Positions 1 through 9,700 of a DNA stretch of 64,000 bases are shown here, piece after piece. The translations under genes were made by a program, and so were the position numbers. A model generated the notes under the pieces. It saw nothing but the letters and a program-made list of their open reading frames with translations. It did not search any database and was not told the DNA's origin. The stretch spans positions 1,612,001 through 1,676,000 of the forward strand of contig NZ_VOQS01000003.1 of the NCBI RefSeq assembly GCF_007995085.1. The letters run 5' to 3'. The stretch comes from Paraburkholderia azotifigens (GTDB lineage: Bacteria > Pseudomonadota > Gammaproteobacteria > Burkholderiales > Burkholderiaceae). Within the stretch, counting starts at the first letter, position 1. The number at the start of each line of letters is the position of its first letter.

Positions 1-312
1 TGGCACACGGGCGCGCCCGATGCGATTCCCGCTGTCGGCGGCGCGATGGATCTGGCCATCGGCGCGAAGCAGGTGTTCGTGATGATGGAGCATCTGACGA
101 AGCAGGGCGAAAGCAAGATCGTCGCCGAATGCTCGTACCCGGTGACGGGCGTCGGCTGTGTGGACCGCATCTATACGGACCTCGCGATGATCGACGTGAC
201 GAAGGACGGCCTCGTCGTGCGCGAAATCTTCTCGGATATCGATTTCGCGGAACTGGAGAAGCTGACGGGCGTCGCGCTGATCGACGGCACGCAGCAGGCT
301 CGCGCGGCCTGA
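1..312 (+). CDS. pcaJ: 3-oxoadipate CoA-transferase subunit B, C-terminal part
   Basis: This is the 3' end of a gene entering from the left edge; the frame is open from base 1 and encodes 103 residues before TGA. The protein reads as the C-terminal part of a class I CoA-transferase beta subunit, with a stretch MDLAIGAKQVFVMMEH, then TYP-like and cysteine-containing segments typical of PcaJ/CatJ/AtoA proteins. With subunit A (PcaI, outside the window) it would move CoA from succinyl-CoA to 3-oxoadipate in the beta-ketoadipate pathway. The catalytic glutamate region lies upstream and is not visible. The pcaB-pcaD-pcaC genes just downstream favour PcaJ over a ketone-body CoA-transferase. The start is outside the window. 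Confidence 0.88.
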   Translation, partial: WHTGAPDAIPAVGGAMDLAIGAKQVFVMMEHLTKQGESKIVAECSYPVTGVGCVDRIYTDLAMIDVTKDGLVVREIFSDIDFAELEKLTGVALIDGTQQARAA

Positions 313-460
313 GGCTTGCTCGCAAGCCGCCTCGACAGGTAATGCAAGCACGCGGGCAAATGCGCGCGTGACCTCGCCGCGGCGTTCGGCGACAATGAAA
401 CCGAACGCCGCGCGCTTTCTGCGCGAACCCAACGCGCATTCATCCAACGCACTGAACATC

Positions 461-1825
461 ATGCTAGAAGCTAGCGCCCGCTTGACTGGCCTGATCTGCG
501 GCACGCAGCCGATGAACGACATCTGGTCGCCGCGCGCGACGCTGCAACGGATGCTCGATGTCGAAGCGGCGCTCGCGCGCGCTTCGGCGGCACACGGCGT
601 GATTCCGCAATCGGCCGTCCCCGCGATCGAAGCGACCTGCCACGCGGACAAGCTCGATGCCGACGCACTCGTCGGCGACGCCGCGCTCGGCGGCAATCTC
701 GCGATTCCCCTCGTCAAACAGCTGACCGCGCGCGTCAAGGACGCCGATGCGCAAGCGTCGAAGTTCGTCCACTGGGGCGCCACGAGTCAGGACATCATCG
801 ATACGGCGACCGTGCTGCAACTGCGCGACACGTTCGATCTGCTCGACGGCGCGCTCGTGTCCACCTGCGATGCGGTCGCCGCACTTGCGCAGCGGCATCG
901 CGCGACGCCGATGATCGGCCGCACGTGGCTGCAACAGGCGCTGCCCATCACGCTCGGCCTGAAATTCGCGCAATGGCTCGATGCGCTGCTGCGTCACCGC
1001 GAGCGGCTCGCTGCGTTGCGCGAGCGCGCGCTCGTGCTGCAATTCGGCGGCGCGGCAGGCACGCTCGCGAGTCTGCGCGACAAGGGCGGCGCGGTCGCGC
1101 AAGCGCTGGCGCAGGAATTGAAGCTGCAGTTACCCGCCGTGCCGTGGCACACGCAGCGCGACCGCATTGCCGAGGCGGCGTCGTTTTTCGGCATGCTGAT
1201 CGGCACGCTCGGCAAGATCGCGCGCGATATCTCGCTGCAGATGCAGACCGAACTCGGCGAACTCGGCGAACCGGTTGCCGCAGGCAAAGGCGGATCGTCG
1301 ACGATGCCGCACAAGCGCAACCCGGTCGGCTGCGCGGCCGTGCTGACGGCGGCAACGCGCGCGCCGGGCCTCGTCGCGACGGTGTTCGCGGGGATGGTGC
1401 AGGAGCACGAGCGCGCGCTCGGCGGCTGGCAGGCCGAATGGGATGCGCTGCCCGATCTCGCACGTCTCGCGGGCGGCGCGCTCGCGAATATCGAGCAGAT
1501 CGCGAAGGGGCTCGAAGTGAATGTCGAACGGCTCGCCGCGAATCTCGACGTCACGCACGGTCTGATTCTCGGCGAAGCGGTCATGCTTGCGCTCGGCGAC
1601 AAGATCGGCCGGCTCGATGCGCACCATCTCGTCGAGCATGCGTCGAAAGAGGCTGTGAGAAGCGGCAAGACGTTGTTCGAGGTTCTCGCCGCCGATGCAA
1701 CCGTCACTCAGCATCTGCCCGTCGAGCAGCTGAAACGCCTGCTCGATCCGGCGCATTATGTCGGCAGCGCGCACGCTTTCGTGGACGCCGTGCTGGCTCT
1801 TCATACCACGCGCAAGAACGCGTGA
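461..1825 (+). CDS. pcaB: 3-carboxy-cis,cis-muconate cycloisomerase
   Basis: This 454-residue enzyme belongs to the fumarase/aspartase superfamily and converts 3-carboxymuconate to 4-carboxymuconolactone in protocatechuate breakdown. The family signature SSTMPHKRNP sits near residues 279-288, and the N-terminus reads SARLTGLICGTQPMNDIW, as in PcaB. I chose ATG 461 because the protein then begins with the family's usual N-terminus. In-frame starts further upstream (GTG 368, ATG 394) would add a basic stretch without family likeness. The gene lies 148 bp after pcaJ and 21 bp before pcaD, so it is probably co-transcribed with pcaD and pcaC. Length and motifs are normal for the family. Confidence 0.93.
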   Translation: MLEASARLTGLICGTQPMNDIWSPRATLQRMLDVEAALARASAAHGVIPQSAVPAIEATCHADKLDADALVGDAALGGNLAIPLVKQLTARVKDADAQASKFVHWGATSQDIIDTATVLQLRDTFDLLDGALVSTCDAVAALAQRHRATPMIGRTWLQQALPITLGLKFAQWLDALLRHRERLAALRERALVLQFGGAAGTLASLRDKGGAVAQALAQELKLQLPAVPWHTQRDRIAEAASFFGMLIGTLGKIARDISLQMQTELGELGEPVAAGKGGSSTMPHKRNPVGCAAVLTAATRAPGLVATVFAGMVQEHERALGGWQAEWDALPDLARLAGGALANIEQIAKGLEVNVERLAANLDVTHGLILGEAVMLALGDKIGRLDAHHLVEHASKEAVRSGKTLFEVLAADATVTQHLPVEQLKRLLDPAHYVGSAHAFVDAVLALHTTRKNA

Positions 1826-1846
1826 ACCAACATCAGGAGTAAAGGA

Positions 1847-2638
1847 ATGCCTTACGCCGCAGTCAATGGTATCGAGCTTCATTACCGGATCGACGGCGAC
1901 CGGCACGGCAATGCGCCGTGGCTGGTGCTGTCGAATTCGCTCGGCACCGATTTGTCGATGTGGACGCCGCAAGTCGCCGAACTCGCCAGGCATTTCCGCG
2001 TGCTGCGTTACGACACGCGCGGTCACGGTCATTCGGAAGCGCCGAAGGGACCGTATTCGATCGAGCTGCTGACGGGCGACGTGATCGGCCTGCTCGACAT
2101 GTTGAAGATCGCGCGCGCGAACTTTTGCGGGATCTCGATGGGCGGGCTGACGGGTATCGGTCTCGCGGCGCGCTATGCGGACCGTATCGATCGTGTCGTG
2201 CTGTGCAATACGGCGGCGCGCATCGGCTCGCCGGAAGTGTGGGTGCCGCGCGCGGCGCGGGCGCGTACGGAAGGCATGCTGACGTTGTCGGACGCCGTGC
2301 TGCCGCGCTGGTTCACGGCGGAGTTCATCGCTCGCGAGCCGCTGGTGTACAACTATGTCCGCGACGTTTTCGTGCACACCGACAAGGAAGGTTACGCGCT
2401 GAATTGCGAGGCGATCAACGCGACCGATCTGCGGCCCGAGGTGCCCGGCATCAAGGCGCCCGCGCTGGTGATCTCCGGCACGCACGATCTCGCCGCGACG
2501 CCTGCGCAGGGCCGCGAACTGGCCGCTGCGATTCCGGGCGCGCGTTATGTCGAGCTGGACGCATCGCACATTTCGAACATCGAGGTGGCCGACACGTTCA
2601 CGAAGACGGTACTCGACTTCCTGAAGGGACAACGATGA
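1847..2638 (+). CDS. pcaD: 3-oxoadipate enol-lactone hydrolase
   Basis: This 263-residue alpha/beta hydrolase hydrolyses 3-oxoadipate enol-lactone to 3-oxoadipate. The nucleophile elbow GISMGG puts the catalytic serine at residue 97. The acid is probably the aspartate in SGTHDL, and the histidine the one in DASHISN near the C-terminus. The oxyanion-hole segment LSNSLGTD is near residues 28-35. A good ribosome binding site (AGGAG) precedes ATG 1847. The stop overlaps the pcaC start (ATGA at 2635-2638), which indicates translational coupling. The neighbours pcaB and pcaC separate it from other carboxylesterases. Confidence 0.94.
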   Translation: MPYAAVNGIELHYRIDGDRHGNAPWLVLSNSLGTDLSMWTPQVAELARHFRVLRYDTRGHGHSEAPKGPYSIELLTGDVIGLLDMLKIARANFCGISMGGLTGIGLAARYADRIDRVVLCNTAARIGSPEVWVPRAARARTEGMLTLSDAVLPRWFTAEFIAREPLVYNYVRDVFVHTDKEGYALNCEAINATDLRPEVPGIKAPALVISGTHDLAATPAQGRELAAAIPGARYVELDASHISNIEVADTFTKTVLDFLKGQR

Positions 2639-3026
2639 ACGACGATCAACGATATGACGCGGGCATGAAGGTGCGCCGCGCGGTGTTGGGCGATGCGCAT
2701 GTGGATCGTTCGCTGGCGAACCGCACTGAGGTCACCGAGGAGTTTCAGAATTTCATCACGCGGTATGCGTGGGGGAGATCTGGACTCGGGAGGGGTTGCC
2801 GCGGCATACGCGCAGCTTGCTGACTATTGCGATGATGGTCGCGTTGAATCGCGGCGAGGAGCTTGCTTTGCATTTGCGTGCTGCGCGGAATAATGGCGTG
2901 ACGCGGGAGCAGGTTAAAGAGGTTTTGCTGCAGACCGCTATTTATTGTGGCGTGCCCGCCGCTAACTCCGCGTTTCATCTGGCTGACAAGATTTTTAAAG
3001 AGCAAGATCAAGAAGGGAGCGCCTGA
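2635..3026 (+). pseudogene. pcaC: 4-carboxymuconolactone decarboxylase, frameshifted
   Basis: The gene starts at ATG 2635, overlapping the pcaD stop. The first frame reads a normal PcaC N-terminus (MNDDQRYDAGMKVRRAVLG ... ITRYAWG) and then runs into non-homologous residues and a stop near 2823. From 2769 the +2 frame continues the family sequence (GEIWTREGLPRHTRSLLTIAMM ... ADKIFKEQD) to the stop at 3026. One base is therefore missing at or next to the run of five G at 2771-2775. Joined, the two parts give a product of about 130 residues, the usual length for this small AhpD-like decarboxylase. This is either a true loss-of-function mutation or a homopolymer sequencing error. Confidence 0.85.
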
Positions 3027-3057
3027 CGGTTGGCGCGGTGTTGTTTTTGCTTCTGCG

Positions 3058-3093
3058 AAGCCGTGTGGATGTTGTCGTCTGCGCGGCTTTTTT
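3058..3093 (+). terminator. Probable terminator of the pca operon
   Basis: A six-base stem (3058-3063 with 3084-3089) closes a 20-base loop and runs into six T (3088-3093), 32 bp after the pcaC stop. The long loop makes it only a moderate intrinsic terminator. Confidence 0.45.
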
Positions 3094-3158
3094 GTTTGTT
3101 TTGCTGGCCTCCGCGGTTTGTTGTCGGTTTGCTAGCGTCGCCCCTGCGCGGGGCGGCA

Positions 3159-3192
3159 CCTACTTTTCTTTGCAGCGGCAAAGAAAAGTAGG
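3159..3192. repeat. Perfect 15-bp inverted repeat of Burkholderia intergenic type
   Basis: The arms CCTACTTTTCTTTGC (3159-3173) and its exact complement (3178-3192) flank a four-base loop. The element is preceded by a GC-rich dyad (CGCCCCTGCGCGGGGCG) and followed by a second small dyad, AGCCCGTG (3217-3224) with CACGGGCT (3233-3240). I recall near-identical TACTTTTCTTTGC hairpins scattered between genes of Burkholderia-group genomes, so I read it as a dispersed repeat. Its function is unknown. Confidence 0.6.
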
Positions 3193-3672
3193 CAAAAGAA
3201 AGCCGCTCACACCGCCAGCCCGTGTGATTACCCACGGGCTCTCAACGTCCCCATCCCTCGCACGACAGCGCTCTTGCCTGTCTTCGTTGCCATCGCTCTG
3301 AATGAGCGCCTCACCCGCTTCAATCACTTCTTCAATGGTGCGCGCCAGCCCTTTGCACGGGCCCCTTTGAGGCAAACGGTGTGTGTAGCGGTCTGGTAGT
3401 TCCGACAGGCAGATAGGTTGCTTCGCTGTCAGTTTCGCCTCGTCATCTTGTTTGTCCCAGTCGATTCAGGATCGTCCTCCCATCGGTCTGTTCAAGGAAA
3501 TTAGACCACTACAGTGCGTAACCATTGGCCTGTGAGCATCCTCGGGCTAGGCCATTTCCGCCCCGCCGCAAGCGGGCTTTTTTTCGTCTCGAACTTGCGA
3601 CATTTTGGCCTCGGCAATCAGAAAAGACCGATTTTTCCCCCTCTGTTGCTTTGTCGTGCCTCTTTGCAGTTC
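3193..3672. other. Intergenic region without a recognised gene
   Basis: About 480 bp between the inverted repeat and the cdiA upstream region. Short open frames exist on both strands but none has a ribosome binding site or recognisable protein. The only structured part is the hairpin and T tract at 3562-3584. No tRNA or riboswitch fold was recognised. Confidence 0.5.
3562..3584 (+). terminator. Short intrinsic-terminator-like hairpin
   Basis: A five-base GC stem (CCCGC 3562-3566 with GCGGG 3572-3576) is followed by C and seven T (3578-3584). It could end a small upstream transcript or insulate cdiA; no gene ending just before it was identified. Confidence 0.5.
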
Positions 3673-3703
3673 TTGACAGAAGCGCTTCAATGATTCCGAT
3701 ACG
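3673..3703 (+). promoter_or_regulatory. Possible cdiA promoter
   Basis: A perfect -35 hexamer TTGACA lies at 3673-3678, with a poor -10 match (GATACG, 3698-3703) at 19 bp spacing, 38 bp before the GTG start. The weak -10 keeps confidence low. Confidence 0.25.
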
Positions 3704-3740
3704 TTTACAGATTCTTGTTAGTTCGTACAACAAATAAAAA

Positions 3741-6700
3741 GTGAATCAAAAGAACTATCGATTGGTCTTTAGCCGTTTGCACGGCATGCTCGTCGCGGTC
3801 GAGGAAAGCGCGACAGGTTCAGCTAGACCCGCTGGCGAAACGCGCGCTACGCGATGTGCATCGAGAAACGTAATCCGTTCGACACTGCGCAGTTTCGTTG
3901 CGCTGCTGCTTGCTGTCGCGCCTGTGCTGGCCTTCCCGCAGATTGTTCCCGGCGGCGCGCATGCGCCTGGCGTCATCAATACGCAAAACGGTATCACGCA
4001 GGTGAACATCAATCGACCGTCCGGTGCGGGCGTGTCGATGAACACCTACAACCAGTTCGATGTTCAGAAGAGCGGCGCGATCCTCAACAACGCGAATCGC
4101 ATTGCGAACACACAGCAGGCGGGCTACATCAACGGCAATCCGAACTTCGGGCCGAACGATGCCGCCAGGATCATCGTCAATCAGGTCAATTCGAACAACG
4201 CGAGCCAGATCAACGGCTATGTGGAAGTCGCGGGGCCGCGCGCCGAAGTCGTGATTGCGAACGGCTCGGGAATCAGCGTGAACGGCGGCGGCTTCATCAA
4301 CACGTCGCGCGCGATCCTGACGACGGGCACGCCGAATTTCGCCGCCGATGGTTCGCTTGCGGGTTTCAACGTGATGGGCGGCAACATCACGGTGACGGGC
4401 GCGGGATTCAATGCGTCCGATGCCGACCAGGTGGATCTGCTGGCGCGCGCGGTGCAGGCGAATGCGGCGATCTATGCGAAGAACCTGAACGTCATCACGG
4501 GTGCGAACGCGGTCGATCACGATACGCTCAATGCAACGCCTATCGCAGGCAGCAGTCCCGCGCCTGGCGTATCCATCGACGTGTCGGATCTCGGCGGCAT
4601 GTACGCAAACCGTATCGTGCTTGTTGGTACGGAGAACGGGGTTGGCGTGTCGAACAAGGGTGTGCTCGCGGCACAGGCGGGCGACCTCATCCTGACTACA
4701 CAGGGCAAGCTCGTGCTCGCGGGACAGACGAACGCGAGCGGCAACATCAGCGTGTCCGCGCGCGACGGCATCGATAACAGCGGCACGACCTACGCGCAGC
4801 AGAGCGTCAACGCGAACACGTCGGGCGCACTGAACAATAGCGGTGTGCTGGCGGCGCAGCAGAACACGACCGTTAGCGCGGGAAGTGTTACATCGACGGG
4901 CACGCTCGGCGCAGGCGTCAACGGCGACGGCACGATTGCGAATTCGGGCGACCTTTCGGTTTCTTCAACTGGCGCGGTCACGGCAACCGGCCGCAACGCA
5001 GCGGGCGGCGACGCGACGATACAGGGCGCGTCCATCAACCTCGCGGGCAGCAGCACATCGGCGAAAGGCGCGATGACACTCGCCGCGAACAGTGGCGACC
5101 TGAACCTGTCGGGTGCAACCGCCACGGCGGGCACGACCCTCGACGCAGCCGCAACGGGCACGCTCACCAACGATAACGGTGCGCTGTCCTCGGGCGGTGC
5201 GCAGACCATCACGGCAGGCGCGCTGTCGAACCGCAACGGCCAGATCGTCTCTGGCGCAACGCTCACGGCGAACGTCGCGGGCGCGGTCTCTAACCAGGGC
5301 GGCGCGATGCAGGCCGCGGGCGCGCACACGTTACACGCGGGTTCGCTCGACAACTCCAGCGGGCACATTGCCTCGCTCAATACGGATGGTCTGAGCCTGA
5401 CAACGACGGGCCTGCTGGACAATGGTGCAGGCGGCACAATCGGCGGTAATGGCAATGTCACCATGCAGGCGGGACAGATTGCCAGCGCCGGTTCAATTAC
5501 GGCGGTTCAGACACTGATCGCGAGCGCCGTGCAGTCGATGTTCAACAGGGGGACGTTCGCGGCCAACGGCAATGTCACGCTGGCGGCGGGGACGACGCTG
5601 ACCAATACAGGCACGATTGCGGCCGGTCATCTGGCGACGCTCACGGCGGCAACGTTCGACAATAGCAGCGGCACAACGAACGCCGACCAGATCGCACTGC
5701 ACGCGACGAACCTCGTCAATCACGGCGGCAGCATCGCGCAGACGGGCACGGGTACAACGACCCTTGACGTGACAGGCACGCTGGATAACGCCAGCGGCAC
5801 GCTGCAGACGAATGCGACGGACCTGACGCTTTCACCCGCTGCGCTCGTCAACGACCAGGGCACGATCGCGAGCGCGGGTACGGGCACCCTGTCGGTGAAC
5901 ACGGGTTCACTGTCAAACAACGCGGGCACGATCGCAACCAACGGCGCGCTTGCTGTGCATGCGGGCGGGACATCGAATCGCGGCGGCACGCTGGCGGGAC
6001 AGTCATCGGCGACGCTCACCGTTGCATCGCTCGACAACAGCGCGGGCGGCTACGTCGGCGCGCGGACGGTGTCGGTGGCGGATGCAGGCGCGCTCAACAA
6101 CGCTGGCGGCACGATCCAGGCAAACAACACGCTAGGCGTCTCCGCGCAGTCGCTTGCCAATGACGCCGGCACGATCGCGAACGGCGGCACGGGTGCAACG
6201 ACCGTGGCGGCGACGGGCGCGCTGACCAACACCGGCAACGGGATGATTGGCGGCGACGGCGATGTCTCGGTGTCGGGCGGCAGCATCGGCAACTCGGGCG
6301 GGACGGTTGTCGCACGCGGCGCGGCATCGGTGCAATCGGGCAGCACGCTCGCCAACCGCGCCGGGATGATCCAGAGCAACGGCAACGTTGCGGTGTCGGC
6401 GCAAGGCGCAATCGATAACACGGGCGGACAGATCGAGGCAGACGGCGCGGCGGCGACGCTCGCAGTCACGGGCACATCGCTCGACAACACGAACGGCCGC
6501 ATCGCGAACACTGGCGCGGGCGCGACCGCGATCAACGCGAGCGCGATCACGAACAGCAATGCGGGCGGCGCGGCGGGCGCAGGCACCATCGGCGGCAATG
6601 GCGATGTGACGGTGAACGCGCAAACGCTGTCGAATACGAACGGCGCACAGGTGCTGTCGGGCCATGACCTGACGTTGATCGTTGCGCAGCTCGCCGACAA

Positions 6701-9700
6701 CACCAACGCGTCGCTTTCAGGCGCGCACAACGTGACGCTGAACGGCCCGAACGCGGCAGTTATCAATGCGGGCGGCTCAATCCACGGCAACGGGGTGGTT
6801 ACGCTGAACACGGCATCACTGGACAACACGAACGGCCGCGTCGGCAACGATCAGGGCAGCGGCGGAAACGTCGCGATCAGCACGGGCGCGCTCGTGAACC
6901 AGCGCGGCGCAATCGGCAGCGATCAGAACCTGACGGTTACGACCGATACGCTGACGGGCAACGGCAAGATCATCGCGGGCAACGACGGGACTGTGACCAT
7001 TGCCAGTGACTACACGCTCGCCAACGCGAACCAGATTCAGGCGAACCACAACCTCAGTTTCACGACGGCCGGAACATTCACGAATCAGGGCACGCTCGGC
7101 GCGGTGAACGCGCTGACTGTGAACGCCGCGAACGTCGACAACCGGGCGGGCGCGGACCTCAATTCCTCGAACACGACGGTCAACGCACAGAACGCGATCA
7201 CAAACGAAGGCCGCATCGAAGGCGATGCGGTGACGACGCACAGCACGTCACTGACGAACACCGCGACGATTGTCGGCAACACGGTGACGCTGAACGCCGG
7301 TTCGATCGCGAACACGGGCGCGGCGGCGGTCATCGCCGCAGCGTCGGCCGTCAACCTGTACGGAATGGACATCTCGAACACGGGCGGCGCGACGATCTTC
7401 AGCCTCGGCGACATCAACATCGCGGCGGACGGCACGCGCGACGCAAACGGGCTGCTCGTGAACCGCGCAAATTCGGTGACGAACGACCAGTCGACCATCG
7501 AGGCACAAGGCAATATCGAAGTCGCCACGCAGACACTGGCCAACACGCGCCCCGCGCCCACGGTTGAGACGGCGGCGACCGGCGTCGAGACGGTCCACCA
7601 GACCAGGCGCGACAAGTACATGGCGTGCGCGACGACGAACGGCGACAAGGGGTATTGCACACAGCAGATGTGGGACAACGGCTATCGATCTCCGCTGAAT
7701 GCAACCTACAGCAGCGCCGATGTCGTGTCGACTTCGACCGGCCCCAACGCGACTGACCGCGCGATGGTCGTGAACGTCAATGGCTCACCGCAGACGATCT
7801 ACTACAACAGCATGACGGCCAACGGCGACGGCACGGTCACGGTCAGCTACTGGGACGACTACAACCCGAACGTCAACTACGACCCGGCAACCGAATACGC
7901 ATCGCGCAACGACGCGCACCACGGCTATCAGCGCGTCGAGATCGCGCGCGATACGGCGACCACCACACAGCAGGACCAGGTGACGGGAACGTCGGCGCAG
8001 CAGGCTCAACTGGTCGCGGGCGGCAACATGACACTCGCCAACGTCGGCACGGTGAACAACGCCTATAGTGCGATTGCCGCAGGCGGCTCGATCCAGATCG
8101 GCAGCCCGGCACAAGCCGGTGCGCAAAACGGCACGCTCGACAGTGGCAGCAACGGCACGTATGGCGGCACGGCCGTCAACAACACGGGACAGACGCTCTA
8201 CCAGTACCAGCGGCAGGACATCGTCTCGACCTACGCGTGGAACGAGGACATCACGCGTGACGTGGGCCAGGTAGTCGAGCCGTCGATCATGCTGTCGCCC
8301 GTTGCGATCGGCGGTACAGGCGGCACGATCATCGCGAACAACGCGGTGCAGATCAACGCGGCGAACGTCAACAACACGAACGTCGCGGCGGCGAATTCGG
8401 CGACGGGCGCAACAGGCGGCACGCTTGGCGCAAACGGGGCCGTAGGCGGCATGACAGGCGGCAGCACGCAAACCGTCAATCTTGCGACGGGGCAGACGCA
8501 GACCATCAATGCGCCGCAGTCGGTCGCGGGCGCGACGGGCGCGCTGAACATCACGTTGCCAAAGAGCGGGCTGTACACATTCAATACAGCGCCAGGTGCG
8601 TCTTACCTGATCGCGACTGATTCACGCCTGACCCGCTATACGAACTTCATTTCGAGCGATTACATGCTCGGACAGTTGGGCCTTGATCCGTCGAAGGTGG
8701 AAAAGCGCCTGGGCGACGGTCTGTATGAAGAACAGATGGTGCGCAACCAGATCACGCAACTGACGGGCCGCGTGTATCTGCAAGGCTATACGAACAACGA
8801 GGACGAATACCGCGCGCTGATGACCAACGGCGTGAACGTCGTGAAGGAGTTCAGTCTCGAACCGGGCATGGCGCTGACGGCCGCGCAGATGGATGCGCTG
8901 ACGAGTGATATCGTGTGGCTCGTCAACCAGACCGTCACGCTGCCGGACGGCAGCACGCAACAGGTGCTTGCGCCTGTCGTGTATCTCGCGCACGCGCACG
9001 CGAACGACCTGCAACCGACGGGCGCGCTGATCGCAGCCGACGATGTCGAGATTCACGCGACGGGAAGCGCCGTGAGTTCGGGCGTCATCAAGGGCGGCTT
9101 GCAGACGGTTATCAGCGCGACGGACATCGTGAACCGGGGCGGCGCGATCGGCAGCAGCAGCGCGAACGGGACGACGGTCATCTCGGCGACGAATGATGTG
9201 GTGAACGCATCGGGCCAGATCACGGGCAATCGTGTCGCTGTGCTCGCGGGTCACGACATCGTGAACACCACGTTAGTCGACACCGTTGGCTTGAGTTCGA
9301 CGGTTAGCAACAGCAGGGTGAACCAGACGCTAATCGGTGCACAGGGCACGATAGCATCGACGGGCGACATGGTGATCGCGGCGGGCAATGATCTGAACGT
9401 ACATGGCGCGCTCATCAACGCGGGCGGCAATGCGCAGATCACGGCCGGTCATGACGTCAACATCGATACGGTTGAAGCGCAGACGTCACAGTCAGTCACG
9501 AAGAACGCGAATCACCATTGGGAATCGGGCGCCACGGCGAACGAAACCAGCGCGATCAGCGCGGGCGGCAGTCTCGCGATGCAAAGCGGCAACGATATGA
9601 CGTTCAGGGGCGCGACGGTCAGCGCAGGCGGCGACATGGCTGCTGTTGCGGGCGGCAATCTGACGGCCACGTCGGTCACGAACACTGAGTCCAACAACAA

